A stretch of 8,910 nt of DNA from an uncultured Desulfohalobiaceae bacterium (GCA_913055195.1 CAJXJU010000030.1:1-8910), one strand, 5' to 3'; numbered from the stretch's first letter, positions 1 through 8,374 are shown. Numbers and translations are program-made. The notes: generated from the sequence alone by a model not told the origin.

Positions 1-6
1 ATAATA

Positions 7-23
7 ATTCAACATTCAACATT
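7..23. repeat. tandem heptamer ATTCAAC, 2.4 copies
   Basis: The sequence reads ATTCAAC, ATTCAAC, ATT in direct succession just before the leader hairpin of the oxidoreductase gene. The copies are exact. A function is not evident; it may be a small iterated protein-binding site or chance in AT-rich DNA. The window starts six bases earlier, so more copies could lie outside it. Confidence 0.5.
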
Positions 24-50
24 GCCTGCAAAAAGGGACTTTTTGCAGGC
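24..50. terminator. perfect 12-bp hairpin upstream of the AOR gene
   Basis: GCCTGCAAAAAG (24-35) and CTTTTTGCAGGC (39-50) are exact reverse complements around a 3-base GGA loop. The stem is GC-rich at its base and A/T-rich towards the loop. No T tract follows on either strand, so a classic intrinsic terminator is only one reading. It may end transcription of an unseen gene to the left, or be a structure in the 5' leader of the AOR mRNA, ending 21 bases before the start codon. The hairpin itself is seen directly; its role is inference. Confidence 0.45.
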
Positions 51-71
51 GAATCTTTTAAGGTAAATATT

Positions 72-2012
72 ATGAATGGATGGTGCAATTGTATTGTACG
101 AGTTGATTTAACAACAAATACTATAACAAAGACTCCCCTTTCCCAGGATGTTGCTCGTCAGTTTTTAGGAGGAAGAGGATTTAACTCCAGAGTGCTGTTT
201 GATGAAATTTCTTCAGGAATTGACCCCCTTGGGCCTCAAAACATCATCTGTCTTGCTCCAGGACTTTTATCAGGTACACCCCTGGGCCTGACCAGCCGCG
301 TGGAGGTAAGTACCCTTTCTCCTTACAGTGGCATTCTAGGGGATGGGAATGCTGGCGGAAAATTTGCTGCTTTTTTAAAGCAAGCAGGTTATGATCAGAT
401 TATAATTACAGGCCAGGCATCTTCTCCTGCATATCTTTTCATAGACCATAAACAGGTTGAGCTTAAAGATGCTACTGATTTATGGGGAAAAACCACGTGG
501 GAAACAACCGATATTCTTATTGAGCGGCATGGTCGTGACAGCTCTGTTGCGTGCATTGGACAGGCAGGTGAAAATCTTGTTCGTTTTGCTACCACCATTA
601 TAGACAAATACGCATCAGCAGCCAGAGGCAGTGGGGCAGTACTGGGAGCAAAAAAATTAAAGGCTATAGTTGTCAGGGGAAAAAACAAGGTTAAACTGGC
701 TGACCCCAATACTTTTAAAACCTTAATCAAAGAAGATTTTCGCTTTCTAACTACCAACAAATTTCAGACTAAAGTGGCCTCTGTTTATGGAAGTTTGTTC
801 GGGGTTTTGCATTGGCATCCAGGTTTTAAAAATTATCAAAAATATCTTACAGCCAGAGAAATCCCATCCCAACTTCGTCCCGGGGCCTGGAAAAAATACG
901 AAATAGGCAGGCATGGTTGTTATGGCTGTCCTATTCGCTGTAAAAATATTTTCCGCATCCCAGAAGGTCAAAGAGCAGGTGAAGTAGGAGCTGCATTAGA
1001 ATATGAATGTATTTTTTGTCTGGGAGTCAATTGCGGTCTTGAAGACCCCATAGCGATTATGGAAATGGAAAACTTATGTGATGCTTATGGAATGGATGTT
1101 ATTGCCCTTGGCAACACCATTGCCTTTGCAAAAGATTTATTTAATCGGGGTATAATTACTTTACAGGACACAGGTGGCTTTTCTCTAACCTGGACAAACA
1201 AAGAAAGTCAGATTGAACTTATTCATTTAACCGCCTTTCGAAAAGATTTTGGTAATTATATTGCTGAAGGATTATATTCTCTGGCCAAAATCTTTGGCAA
1301 AGAGTCCTTACCCTATTGTTTTCATGTTAAAGGTCTAAGTCGTGGTCCCCATCCTGCTGGTTTATTTTCTCTTGCTCATGCAACCTCAACCCGTGGGGCC
1401 GACCATCTAAGGGGGCGAAGCTGGGCCTATTGGGAAAATGATGCTTTTATTTTTTCAAAGCTGGTTAAAACTGGTATCCTGAGCGCGGAGGCAAAAAACA
1501 ATCTTATCAAAATGCTTTCCTTAGCAGAATATGTATGCACCCTGGCTGATGCTATTGGTCGATGCAAAGGGGCCATCAATACCTGGAGCTGTGCCCTGCC
1601 CCTTGTATGGAAGGCACCTATATTTAAGGGCCTGGCTAAACTCCTTCAGGCGGCCACAGGACTCCCTTTTACTGAGGATGAATTAATAGAAATTGCAGAA
1701 AGAATTTATACCATTGAAAAGGCCTTCAATGTAAGATGTGGCATTACTGTGAAACATGAAGATATTCCGCTTCATCCTGAACATTTTTCTAAGGAGCAAA
1801 TGAGCAAGGAAAAACAAAAGCATGGTGAACTTCTGCGGCAATACTATAGCCAGCACGGCCAGGATCCTGAAACTGCTATTCCCCAAAAGGCGTATTTAGA
1901 AAAGCTTGGCCTTTCCTATGTTGCTGAAAGGCTGGAAAAAGAAGGCCCTTATCCAGAGTGGGACGGCCCACCTCTTTGGCCTTTAAATAAATACCTCAAC
2001 TTTCGGAGTTGA
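72..2012 (+). CDS. aldehyde:ferredoxin oxidoreductase family protein (tungsten-bis-pterin, [4Fe-4S])
   Basis: This 646-residue protein is a complete member of the AOR family, cytoplasmic enzymes that oxidise aldehydes to carboxylic acids and reduce ferredoxin at a tungsten-bis-pterin centre. It begins with the family's usual MNGW...VDL opening and FLGGRGF (31-37). Arg76 and Asn93 (in GNAGG) match cofactor-contact positions of Pyrococcus furiosus AOR as I recall them. ARGSGAVLGAKKLKAI (184-199) follows. The cluster ligands are C283, C286 and C290 (CX2CX3C) plus C498 in DAIGRC (493-498). The first DxxGxD pterin motif is at 337-342. Glu312 and His445 are candidates for the catalytic Glu/His pair. 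Length is slightly above the usual ~600. The start is supported by AAGG nine bases upstream. No MoaD-like or electron-transfer partner is adjacent, so the substrate is unknown. Extra cysteines (C5, C7, C313, C316, C321) are unusual. Confidence 0.93.
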   Translation: MNGWCNCIVRVDLTTNTITKTPLSQDVARQFLGGRGFNSRVLFDEISSGIDPLGPQNIICLAPGLLSGTPLGLTSRVEVSTLSPYSGILGDGNAGGKFAAFLKQAGYDQIIITGQASSPAYLFIDHKQVELKDATDLWGKTTWETTDILIERHGRDSSVACIGQAGENLVRFATTIIDKYASAARGSGAVLGAKKLKAIVVRGKNKVKLADPNTFKTLIKEDFRFLTTNKFQTKVASVYGSLFGVLHWHPGFKNYQKYLTAREIPSQLRPGAWKKYEIGRHGCYGCPIRCKNIFRIPEGQRAGEVGAALEYECIFCLGVNCGLEDPIAIMEMENLCDAYGMDVIALGNTIAFAKDLFNRGIITLQDTGGFSLTWTNKESQIELIHLTAFRKDFGNYIAEGLYSLAKIFGKESLPYCFHVKGLSRGPHPAGLFSLAHATSTRGADHLRGRSWAYWENDAFIFSKLVKTGILSAEAKNNLIKMLSLAEYVCTLADAIGRCKGAINTWSCALPLVWKAPIFKGLAKLLQAATGLPFTEDELIEIAERIYTIEKAFNVRCGITVKHEDIPLHPEHFSKEQMSKEKQKHGELLRQYYSQHGQDPETAIPQKAYLEKLGLSYVAERLEKEGPYPEWDGPPLWPLNKYLNFRS

Positions 2013-2050
2013 AAAAATATTCAATCTTTTCAGTCAATTATAAAGAAAGT
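1996..2050. other. convergent gap with weak hairpins
   Basis: Only 38 bases separate the ends of the AOR gene and the convergent RND pump gene. TCAACT (1996-2001) pairs with AGTTGA (2007-2012) over the AOR stop codon. TTGAA (2009-2013) can instead pair with TTCAA (2020-2024), followed by TCTTTT on the plus strand. Either could be a poor terminator for the AOR transcript. I see no convincing intrinsic terminator for the minus-strand operon, so the two transcripts may overlap. Confidence 0.25.
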
Positions 2051-5000
2051 TCACGGATTCAGGATATTTTTTATCTCGCAAAAGATTACATACAAACAGG
2101 GAATCAAAAGCAGAGTAATAAAAGTTGCGATAAGTATTCCAAAACCCAGGCTTATGGCCATGGGGATTAAAAATTGGGCCTGAAGGCTTTTTTCCAGTAT
2201 CATGGGCATAAGTCCTGCAAAGGTAGTAAGGGATGTTAAGGTAACTGCTCTGAAACGGTTTTGCCCGGCAAAATATGCAGCTTCAAAATAAGAAAGCCCC
2301 CTGGCCTTCAGTCCATTGGCTGCATCTACCAATACTAAAGAATCATTTACAGCAACTCCAGCCAGCCCCACTATGCCAAACATACTCAGAATACTTAAGT
2401 TAAATCCCAGCAAAAGATGACCCAGAATTGCGCCCAGAATACTAAAGGGAATGGCTGCCATAATGACCAGGGGTTGAACATAGGAACGCAAGGGTATAGC
2501 CAGAAGGATATAAATGGCCATAAGGGATATGGCAAATCCCTGCAAAATATCACGAAAAGACTCTTTTTGCTCCTTTCCTTCTCCTGCCCAGTTAAAGGTA
2601 AGATCTGGATATTTTTGCTGAAGTTCTGGAATAAGCTTTTTTTCCATGAGCTTTCTGATTTCATTGGAGTTATTTCTGGTTTCATCCACATCTGCAAAAA
2701 CCGTCACAACTCTTCGACCATTGGTACGGCGAATTTGAGAATAGCTTGTACTAAGTTTATAATCGATCACAAAAGAAAAGGGCACAAATTTACCCACTGG
2801 TGTTTTAAGCCACATATCTTCTAAAGAAGCAAAGCTAAGGCGCTGCTTTTCAGGATAGATTACTCTTACTTTTACTTCATCCTTGCCCCTTTGAAAGCTA
2901 AGTGCTTCCTGACCATAAAAAGCTGCCCTTACTTCCTGACCAATATAGCCACTTGTAAGGCCAAGGCTTAAACCCTCTGGCTTTAATTTCAATTGAAGCT
3001 CTTTTTTGCCAGGAATAAAACTGTCTCCCACATCAAATACCCCGGGGATCTGTTTGAGTTTTTCCTGAAGTTCTGATGAAATGTTTACCAATTGCTGATA
3101 ATCTGGTGCAGAAAGGTCTATTTCTATGGGTTTGCCAAAGGAAAAAAGTTCACTGGAAAAGCTTAAATTTTCAGCTCCAGGAATTTCTCCTGCTTTTTGA
3201 CGCCAGCGTTTTACCAGATATTCTGCACTAATATTTCTTTGTTCGTTTCCCAGAAGTTCAGCAAAAATCTGGGCTACATTGCCACCTGTTTGTCCAGCAA
3301 GAACATTTGTTCCGTGTATTTGTAACTGCCTGCCCAGAAGAGCTAAGGTATATTTTAAAAGAGAAGGGGCATTTTGGGGCCGTTTTTGGTCTTCTTCCTT
3401 AATGACTTCCAGAAGTCCATTTTCAAGTCTAGTTACCATTTTCTGTGTATAACTTGCTGGCGTTCCAGGAGGCAAGGTGAGGCTACAGGTCAAAAGATCT
3501 GACTCTACTTTAGGGAAAAAAGTAAATTTAATAACTCCTCCTTTTACCAATCCAATGGACAAAAGTAAAATAACCAGGCTTATTGTCAAAGTAATATAGC
3601 GAAAATTAAGACAAAGTTTTAAAGTTTTTGCATAAGGACCTGTGATGAACTTTTGCAGAAGTCTGGGAACCAGTTTGGGTTCAGAGAGTTTTTTCTTTTT
3701 TAAGGTGGAAAAAACATGACAGGGTAAGATAAAAAGGGCTTCCAGAAGGGAAATAACAAGCACTGTATTTACTACTGCCGGAATATTGCGCATAAATTTT
3801 CCCATCTGGCCACTACCCAGAAGCAGAGGAGTAAACGCTGCAATAGTGGTTAAAACTGAAAAAATTACAGGCCTACCAACTTCATAAGTGCCTTCCACAC
3901 TGGCCTTAAAAGGAGAACCTCCTTTCTGGTACCTGGTATAAACGTTTTCCCCGATTACAATGGCATCATCTACCACAATGCCCAGAACCATTATAAAGGC
4001 AAACAGGGAGATCATATTGATGGAGATATCGCTTACAGGAAGAAAAATTAAAGCTCCGGCAAAGGATATGGGAATGCCCAGAGTAACCCAGAGGGCCAGA
4101 CGCAGGTTTAAAAAAAGGCCTAATGTAATACTTACCAGAACAAGTCCATAGGCCATATTTTTAAGAAGCAGATTTAATCTGCCTTTCAGAAGCAATGAAG
4201 TATCATTATATACAGCCAGGTTTAAATTTTGCGGCAGACGTTTTTTTACTTTTGCAACGTAGTCTTTTATTTCTCTGGCTACAGTCAGGGCATTTTGATT
4301 GCCTATGCGATAGACTTCAAAAAGCACAGCAGGTAGTCCTGAAAAACGCACTTTCAGGTCATTATCTTCAAATGTATCTTTGACCCTGGCCAGGTCTTTG
4401 ACCTTAATTATACTGCCGTCTTTTTGAGTTATAATGGGAATTTGTTCAAAGTCTTGCCTGGTATAGCGTTTTCCTTTTAGCCGCAGTAATATTTCCCCTG
4501 CCTGGTCTTTTATTCGTCCTGAAGGGATATCCTTGCTATAGGCACTGATCTTTTCTGCCAGCTCAGTAAGGCTTAAATTATATTTTCTAAGGGTATATTT
4601 ATCCACTTCAATGTGAATTTCATTGTCTCTAACACCAGAAAGTCTGACCAGGCTGACATGAGGAAGGGAAACCAGATCGTTCTTTATTTTTTGAGCCTGG
4701 CTTTTTAAAAAGGTCTCTTCTACCTGACCATAAAGGGCCAGATTTAAAACCTGACTTTTTCTGGTCAGCCTTTGTACTACAGGGTCTTCTGCTTCTTCTG
4801 GCAGAGTGGTCAGTCGATCTACTTCTGATTTAATATCATCATAAAGGGTATTAACATCAAAACCTTTTAATGCTTCTACCACAATGGTGGCTACTCCTTC
4901 AGAGGCAGTGGAGTCTATCTGTTTTACTCCAGAAAGGCCGGAAATGGCTTCTTCTATGGGTACTATAATCCCTTCTTCCACTTCTTCTGGAGCTGCCCCT

Positions 5001-5158
5001 GGATACACTACACTTATAATTACTTTATCCAGAGTAACTTCAGGAAAAATTTCTACTTTTAAGTTCAGACCCAGAATTATCCCTCCAACCAGGAGGAAAA
5101 CCATAAGCAAATTAGTGGCTACATGATTTTGAGTAAACCACTGAATAACCTTTTGCAT
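2051..5158 (-). CDS. RND-family efflux transporter permease (AcrB/HAE1-like)
   Basis: This is the inner-membrane, proton-driven pump of a tripartite exporter, 1035 residues, the normal length for the family. The standard architecture is visible: TM1 (about 13-31), a first large periplasmic loop opening with FPEV and VYPGAAPEEVE (51-61), TM2-TM6 (about 331-480), TM7 (about 520-540), a second periplasmic loop, and TM8-TM12 (about 866-1024). TM4 carries the Asp397-Asp398 pair in GIVVDDAIVIGEN (393-405). In TM10 the equivalent of AcrB Lys940 is Asn938, within GVAVNDSLVLVDAAN (934-948); Arg968 and Thr975 align with AcrB Arg971 and Thr978. The sequence looks more like HAE1 (organic substrate) pumps than CzcA/CusA metal pumps, but the substrate cannot be read from it. 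The ATG follows the adaptor stop codon after one base (TAAcATG), so translation is probably coupled. It is the last gene of the operon. Confidence 0.95.
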   Translation of the reverse strand: MQKVIQWFTQNHVATNLLMVFLLVGGIILGLNLKVEIFPEVTLDKVIISVVYPGAAPEEVEEGIIVPIEEAISGLSGVKQIDSTASEGVATIVVEALKGFDVNTLYDDIKSEVDRLTTLPEEAEDPVVQRLTRKSQVLNLALYGQVEETFLKSQAQKIKNDLVSLPHVSLVRLSGVRDNEIHIEVDKYTLRKYNLSLTELAEKISAYSKDIPSGRIKDQAGEILLRLKGKRYTRQDFEQIPIITQKDGSIIKVKDLARVKDTFEDNDLKVRFSGLPAVLFEVYRIGNQNALTVAREIKDYVAKVKKRLPQNLNLAVYNDTSLLLKGRLNLLLKNMAYGLVLVSITLGLFLNLRLALWVTLGIPISFAGALIFLPVSDISINMISLFAFIMVLGIVVDDAIVIGENVYTRYQKGGSPFKASVEGTYEVGRPVIFSVLTTIAAFTPLLLGSGQMGKFMRNIPAVVNTVLVISLLEALFILPCHVFSTLKKKKLSEPKLVPRLLQKFITGPYAKTLKLCLNFRYITLTISLVILLLSIGLVKGGVIKFTFFPKVESDLLTCSLTLPPGTPASYTQKMVTRLENGLLEVIKEEDQKRPQNAPSLLKYTLALLGRQLQIHGTNVLAGQTGGNVAQIFAELLGNEQRNISAEYLVKRWRQKAGEIPGAENLSFSSELFSFGKPIEIDLSAPDYQQLVNISSELQEKLKQIPGVFDVGDSFIPGKKELQLKLKPEGLSLGLTSGYIGQEVRAAFYGQEALSFQRGKDEVKVRVIYPEKQRLSFASLEDMWLKTPVGKFVPFSFVIDYKLSTSYSQIRRTNGRRVVTVFADVDETRNNSNEIRKLMEKKLIPELQQKYPDLTFNWAGEGKEQKESFRDILQGFAISLMAIYILLAIPLRSYVQPLVIMAAIPFSILGAILGHLLLGFNLSILSMFGIVGLAGVAVNDSLVLVDAANGLKARGLSYFEAAYFAGQNRFRAVTLTSLTTFAGLMPMILEKSLQAQFLIPMAISLGFGILIATFITLLLIPCLYVIFCEIKNILNP

Positions 5159-5159
5159 G

Positions 5160-6263
5160 TTATTCTACCCTTACTTTTAAGCCTGGTTTTACCTCTCCCA
5201 GAGGAGTTACTAAAATTTTATCACCATTTTGAAGTCCCTGCACCAGTACCTGATCTGAAGAACGTTGTAAGACTTTTACCTTTTTAAATTCAAGCTCCTG
5301 AGCGGCATTCAACGTCCAGACAGTATCCAGATCATGCAAACCAGAAACTGGAATAAAGGCAACATTATCTATTTGCCTGCCCTTAATAATTGTCTTTACA
5401 AAATCGCCAGGCCTTAATTGCCGGAACAAGATTTTCAAATAAACAGCAATCAATCTGGTATTTTCATCAACTACACCTCCAATTCTCACCACTTGAGCAG
5501 GAATTTTCTTCTCTAAAGAAGATGAAATTACTTCTGCACTACTACCTATAGTTAAATACTTTAATTCATCAGGACGAAGAAATACTTTCAGCTCAAGTGA
5601 ATCTAAAGCATAAAACCTGGCCAGTTCTTTACCAGGCACCACATATTCCCCCAGACCTACATTTTTACTCAAAACAACTCCAGTATAAGGGGCAAATAAT
5701 TCAGTACGCTTAAGGTTTAACCTGGCTTGTTCAAGGCCAGCCAGTGCATTTTCTTTTTGGGCCAGGGCCTGGTTTAGTTCTGGTTCTCTGGCGATTAAAG
5801 GAGGTACAGTGGCATTGGTTCCGTGTTCCAGTTGATAGGCCAAAATGGCCTGCTTAGCTGCTGCCCTGGTCAAAATGAGATTGCTTTCTGCCTGTTTCAG
5901 GGCTGCTTCAGCCTGCTTTAGGGCCAGGTTGTAGTTGGCAGGATCGAGTTTTACCAGAAGTTCACCTTTTTTTATTTTGCTGCCAGGTTTTAAATGGGAA
6001 GAGATATAAATTACTTTTCCTCCCACTTCCGGGACCAGGCCACCTGTTTCCTGGGCTTCTACTATTCCTTCTGCCTGTATAGTTATTTTAGTGGAAATAA
6101 GTTTTACGGTCTGAATTTTTACCAGAGGCAACGCATTTTGACGTTTGACTCTGGGTAGCGAAAGCGCTGATTTTTTCTGGCTTAAAAGAAACTTAAAGCC
6201 TGCAAAACCAAGTGCTGAGATGATAATAATTACCAGAACCCTACCAAGTATTTTTTTTAGCAT
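5160..6263 (-). CDS. RND efflux periplasmic adaptor (membrane fusion protein, HlyD/AcrA family)
   Basis: This periplasmic adaptor links the pump to the outer-membrane duct. Numbering from the ATG at 6263 (367 residues): an N-terminal membrane anchor at about 8-27 without a lipobox, a first half-lipoyl segment at about 72-108, an alpha-helical hairpin of Ala/Gln/Glu-rich heptads at about 110-186, and a second half-lipoyl segment (APYTGVVLSKNVGLGEYV, about 191-208). A beta-barrel domain contains LRPGDFVKT near 283-291, and a membrane-proximal domain follows to the C-terminus. A GTG six bases upstream would give 369 residues. I prefer the ATG because GAGG sits seven bases before it, and that same GAGG would be too close to the GTG to serve it. 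The upstream lipoprotein gene stops 12 bases before this ATG. Confidence 0.92.
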   Translation of the reverse strand: MLKKILGRVLVIIIISALGFAGFKFLLSQKKSALSLPRVKRQNALPLVKIQTVKLISTKITIQAEGIVEAQETGGLVPEVGGKVIYISSHLKPGSKIKKGELLVKLDPANYNLALKQAEAALKQAESNLILTRAAAKQAILAYQLEHGTNATVPPLIAREPELNQALAQKENALAGLEQARLNLKRTELFAPYTGVVLSKNVGLGEYVVPGKELARFYALDSLELKVFLRPDELKYLTIGSSAEVISSSLEKKIPAQVVRIGGVVDENTRLIAVYLKILFRQLRPGDFVKTIIKGRQIDNVAFIPVSGLHDLDTVWTLNAAQELEFKKVKVLQRSSDQVLVQGLQNGDKILVTPLGEVKPGLKVRVE

Positions 6264-6275
6264 AGACACCTCGTT

Positions 6276-7655
6276 TTACCAGCTTCCTCCCAGGGCTTTA
6301 ACCAGATTAACCTGATTGGTTAAAATATCCAGCTTGTTTTGTTCCCAATTTAACAGGGTATCCAGATAATCTTCTTCTGTTTGTTTTAGTTCCAGAAGGG
6401 AAATACTTCCCTGGGCATATTTTATTTTTGCTAATTCAAGCTTTTTTTCCTGATTTTTTAAAGTATGCCAGATGTTTTGCCTTTGCCTGAAAAGAATTTG
6501 ATGTAAACTTAAAACTGTTTCTACTTCTTTGAAAGCTGTCAGTAAAGTTTTGGCGTATTCTATTTCTCCCTGTTTATAATTTAAAATGGCAATTTCTTCT
6601 TCTTTTTTGAGTTTTTCGGCCTGAAAAATAGGTTGTAAAATGCCCATGGCCAGATTGAAAAGACTGCTTTCCGGGGTAAAAAGCTTTTCCAGTTCAGTAC
6701 TGGCATAGCCAAAACTGGCTGTAAGACTTATCCGGGGAAATCTGGCTGCTCTGGCTATTTTGGCCCTGACTTTAAGATTGGCAAGATTTTCTTCCTGAGC
6801 CAGAATGTCTGGTCTTCTTCTTAAAAGTTCAGAAGGTATGCCAGGATTTATATTCAAAACATCCAGAGAAAAATTATCCCAGGTTTGAGAAGAAAAATCA
6901 TTTTCAGGATAAGTTCCTAAAAGCAAGGATAAATTATAGGCTGTTTGTTTTAAGGAATTTTCCAGGCCTAAAAGAATATTTTCCCTTTGTTTCACCAGAT
7001 TCTGGTAGTTAAGAAGATTTTCAAGGCTGATACTTCCATATTGGTATTTCAGGCGGGCCAGATTTTCTTTTTCCCGGGCAATTTGTAAAATCCGTTTTAA
7101 AAGCTGTCTCTTTTGTTTTAAAAATACCAGGGAAAAATAAGTACGAACAGTTTCGCTGATAAGACTCTGCCTTAAAGCAAGGTATTGATATTTGTTTTGC
7201 AGAAATTGATGCCATGCAGACTGACGTTCAAAAGATAGTTTTCGAAATAGGTCCAGTTCATAGCTAGCATAAAGGGTTAAGGAATAAATGTTGCCTAATG
7301 AATAAGTTGTGCCTCCCATAGGAGTAGAAACATGTTTGCCCTCTCTTATAACCTTGCCTTCAATATTTAACTCAGGATATAGATTTGCCTTTTCCTGATT
7401 ATATCTTTTTTTTAATACCAAAATGGCCAGATTGTTCTTTTTAAGGTCTAAACTGTTTTGAAGTACCTGCTGGACAAGAGAATTTAAAATCGGATCTTTA
7501 AAACCTTCCCACCACTTATCTGAGATGGAGGTTTTAGCTGCAATTTGATTTAAGAAATCTGGCGCAATAGAAGGAGAAACACTTTTTTTTAGATGCAGAC
7601 CAGTACTACAGCCTATCAGGGCAAAAGTTAAAATAAAAAAGATTCTAGTTTTCAT
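6276..7655 (-). CDS. outer-membrane efflux lipoprotein (NodT/OprM, TolC superfamily)
   Basis: This is the outer-membrane channel of the exporter. From the ATG at 7655 it has 459 residues. It starts with a short lipoprotein signal peptide whose lipobox LIGC puts the acylated cysteine at residue 16. Family hallmarks are KWWEGFKDPILNSL (about 47-60), the two repeated outer-membrane-efflux domains, the diagnostic GIPSELLRRRPDI (about 272-284), and a C-terminal LVKALGGSW. Long helices with alternating Leu/Lys/Gln fit the TolC barrel-tunnel fold. A longer frame opens at an ATG at 7682, but that would put nine residues, two of them charged, ahead of the signal peptide, so the internal ATG is better. 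The start overlaps the end of the regulator gene by 11 bases (ATG...TAG). An AAGGA lies about 13 bases upstream, rather far, so re-initiation after the regulator is likely. Confidence 0.92.
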   Translation of the reverse strand: MKTRIFFILTFALIGCSTGLHLKKSVSPSIAPDFLNQIAAKTSISDKWWEGFKDPILNSLVQQVLQNSLDLKKNNLAILVLKKRYNQEKANLYPELNIEGKVIREGKHVSTPMGGTTYSLGNIYSLTLYASYELDLFRKLSFERQSAWHQFLQNKYQYLALRQSLISETVRTYFSLVFLKQKRQLLKRILQIAREKENLARLKYQYGSISLENLLNYQNLVKQRENILLGLENSLKQTAYNLSLLLGTYPENDFSSQTWDNFSLDVLNINPGIPSELLRRRPDILAQEENLANLKVRAKIARAARFPRISLTASFGYASTELEKLFTPESSLFNLAMGILQPIFQAEKLKKEEEIAILNYKQGEIEYAKTLLTAFKEVETVLSLHQILFRQRQNIWHTLKNQEKKLELAKIKYAQGSISLLELKQTEEDYLDTLLNWEQNKLDILTNQVNLVKALGGSW

Positions 7656-8286
7656 CCTGGATACAAAGTCCTTTAAAACCATTGGTTAAGAGATCACTTA
7701 TGGTACTGGCAACTAAGTCTTGCTGATTTTCTTTAGAGGAAAAAGGAAGAATTTTTAAGATATTTTCTCCTACCAGGTTAAAATGAATAGATATGGCAAT
7801 AAGAGTAAGAGCATAAATCATTTTTTGTTCGCTGGAGAGTTTGCCAGGATAGATGCTTTCCAGAGTGGAGACCAAGAAATCCAGCATAGGACAAATAGCC
7901 TTTTGTAAAACCAGATCAAGAGCTTCACTGGGTTCACTTAATTCTTTTTGAATAAGTGCATGATGATATTTTTTAATATCCTGGGAAATGGGTCCAGTTA
8001 AATAACTTAAAATAACTTCTTTGACAAAGATATTTATACTCAGGCTCTCATAAGCTGCCAGACGTTGTTGAAGATAATGGCGCTGTTTTCTAGCCCGCTC
8101 TATCCAGAGTTCCTCAAATACGGCCAGGTATAGCCCCTTTTTGCTTCCAAAATAATAATTTACAGCACTTACATTGGCCCTGGCCTTAGTGGTTATTTCC
8201 CTTATGCTTACACCTTTAAATCCCTTTTCTCCAAAAAGCTTTTCAGCTACTTTCAGGATTTGTTCTCGCTTGTTTTCCTGACTCAT
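7645..8286 (-). CDS. TetR/AcrR-family transcriptional regulator, CecR (YbiH)-like
   Basis: This 213-residue DNA-binding repressor is the first gene of the efflux operon. The N-terminal helix-turn-helix is textbook TetR: QILKVAEKLFGEKGF (9-23), VSIREIT (26-32), then VNYYFGSKKGLYLAVFEEL (42-60) with the conserved YYF.SK.GL. The C-terminal ligand domain has YHHALIQKELSEPSEALD (107-124), matching the pattern of CecR/YbiH-type (DUF1956) regulators, which commonly control efflux pumps. The start is supported by a purine-rich GTGAGGAT directly before the ATG. The stop codon lies inside the following lipoprotein gene. Being promoter-proximal and downstream of a perfect palindrome, it probably represses its own operon and is relieved by a pump substrate. 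The ligand is unknown. Confidence 0.92.
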   Translation of the reverse strand: MSQENKREQILKVAEKLFGEKGFKGVSIREITTKARANVSAVNYYFGSKKGLYLAVFEELWIERARKQRHYLQQRLAAYESLSINIFVKEVILSYLTGPISQDIKKYHHALIQKELSEPSEALDLVLQKAICPMLDFLVSTLESIYPGKLSSEQKMIYALTLIAISIHFNLVGENILKILPFSSKENQQDLVASTISDLLTNGFKGLCIQDEN

Positions 8287-8322
8287 ATCCTCACCCGGTC
8301 AAAAAGTTTAAAGTCTTGCTTT

Positions 8323-8337
8323 ATGCTTGTATGCTTG
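8323..8337. repeat. direct repeat ATGCTTG T ATGCTTG in the operon leader
   Basis: Two exact heptamers, read as CAAGCAT on the transcribed strand, are separated by one base (8323-8329 and 8331-8337) just downstream of the predicted transcription start. The function is unknown; it may be chance. Confidence 0.35.
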
Positions 8338-8345
8338 GGCAAAAG

Positions 8346-8374
8346 CGCATATTAAACAAACGTTTGTTTGTCAA
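8346..8374 (-). promoter_or_regulatory. probable sigma-70 promoter of the efflux operon
   Basis: On the minus strand TTGACA (8374-8369) is a perfect -35 element. At a 17-base spacing the -10 is TATGCG (8351-8346), a weak match, with TAATAT (8354-8349, 14-base spacing) as an alternative. The regulator start lies about 60 bases downstream, leaving a leader of roughly 50 bases. The -35 is clear; the -10 choice is uncertain. Confidence 0.6.
8354..8369. promoter_or_regulatory. TetR-type operator, perfect 16-bp palindrome AAACAAACGTTTGTTT
   Basis: AAACAAAC (8354-8361) and GTTTGTTT (8362-8369) are exact reverse complements with no spacer. The palindrome fills the region between the -35 and -10 elements and touches the last base of the -35. 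A repressor bound here would block RNA polymerase. TetR-family dimers bind palindromes of this size, and the next gene encodes one, so it is the likely ligand-controlled operator. The repeat is seen directly; the pairing with the regulator is inference. Confidence 0.75.

Noticed and set aside
2417..2824. 135-codon open frame on the plus strand inside the RND pump gene, and similar frames at 395-760 (-) and 4884-5126 (+)
   Set aside because: They lie antisense to strongly conserved genes, show no recognisable domain and have low-complexity, gene-shadow composition.
72..8286. A functional link between the AOR enzyme and the efflux operon, such as export of an aldehyde or acid product
   Set aside because: The genes are convergent, do not share a promoter, and nothing in the sequence ties their substrates together.
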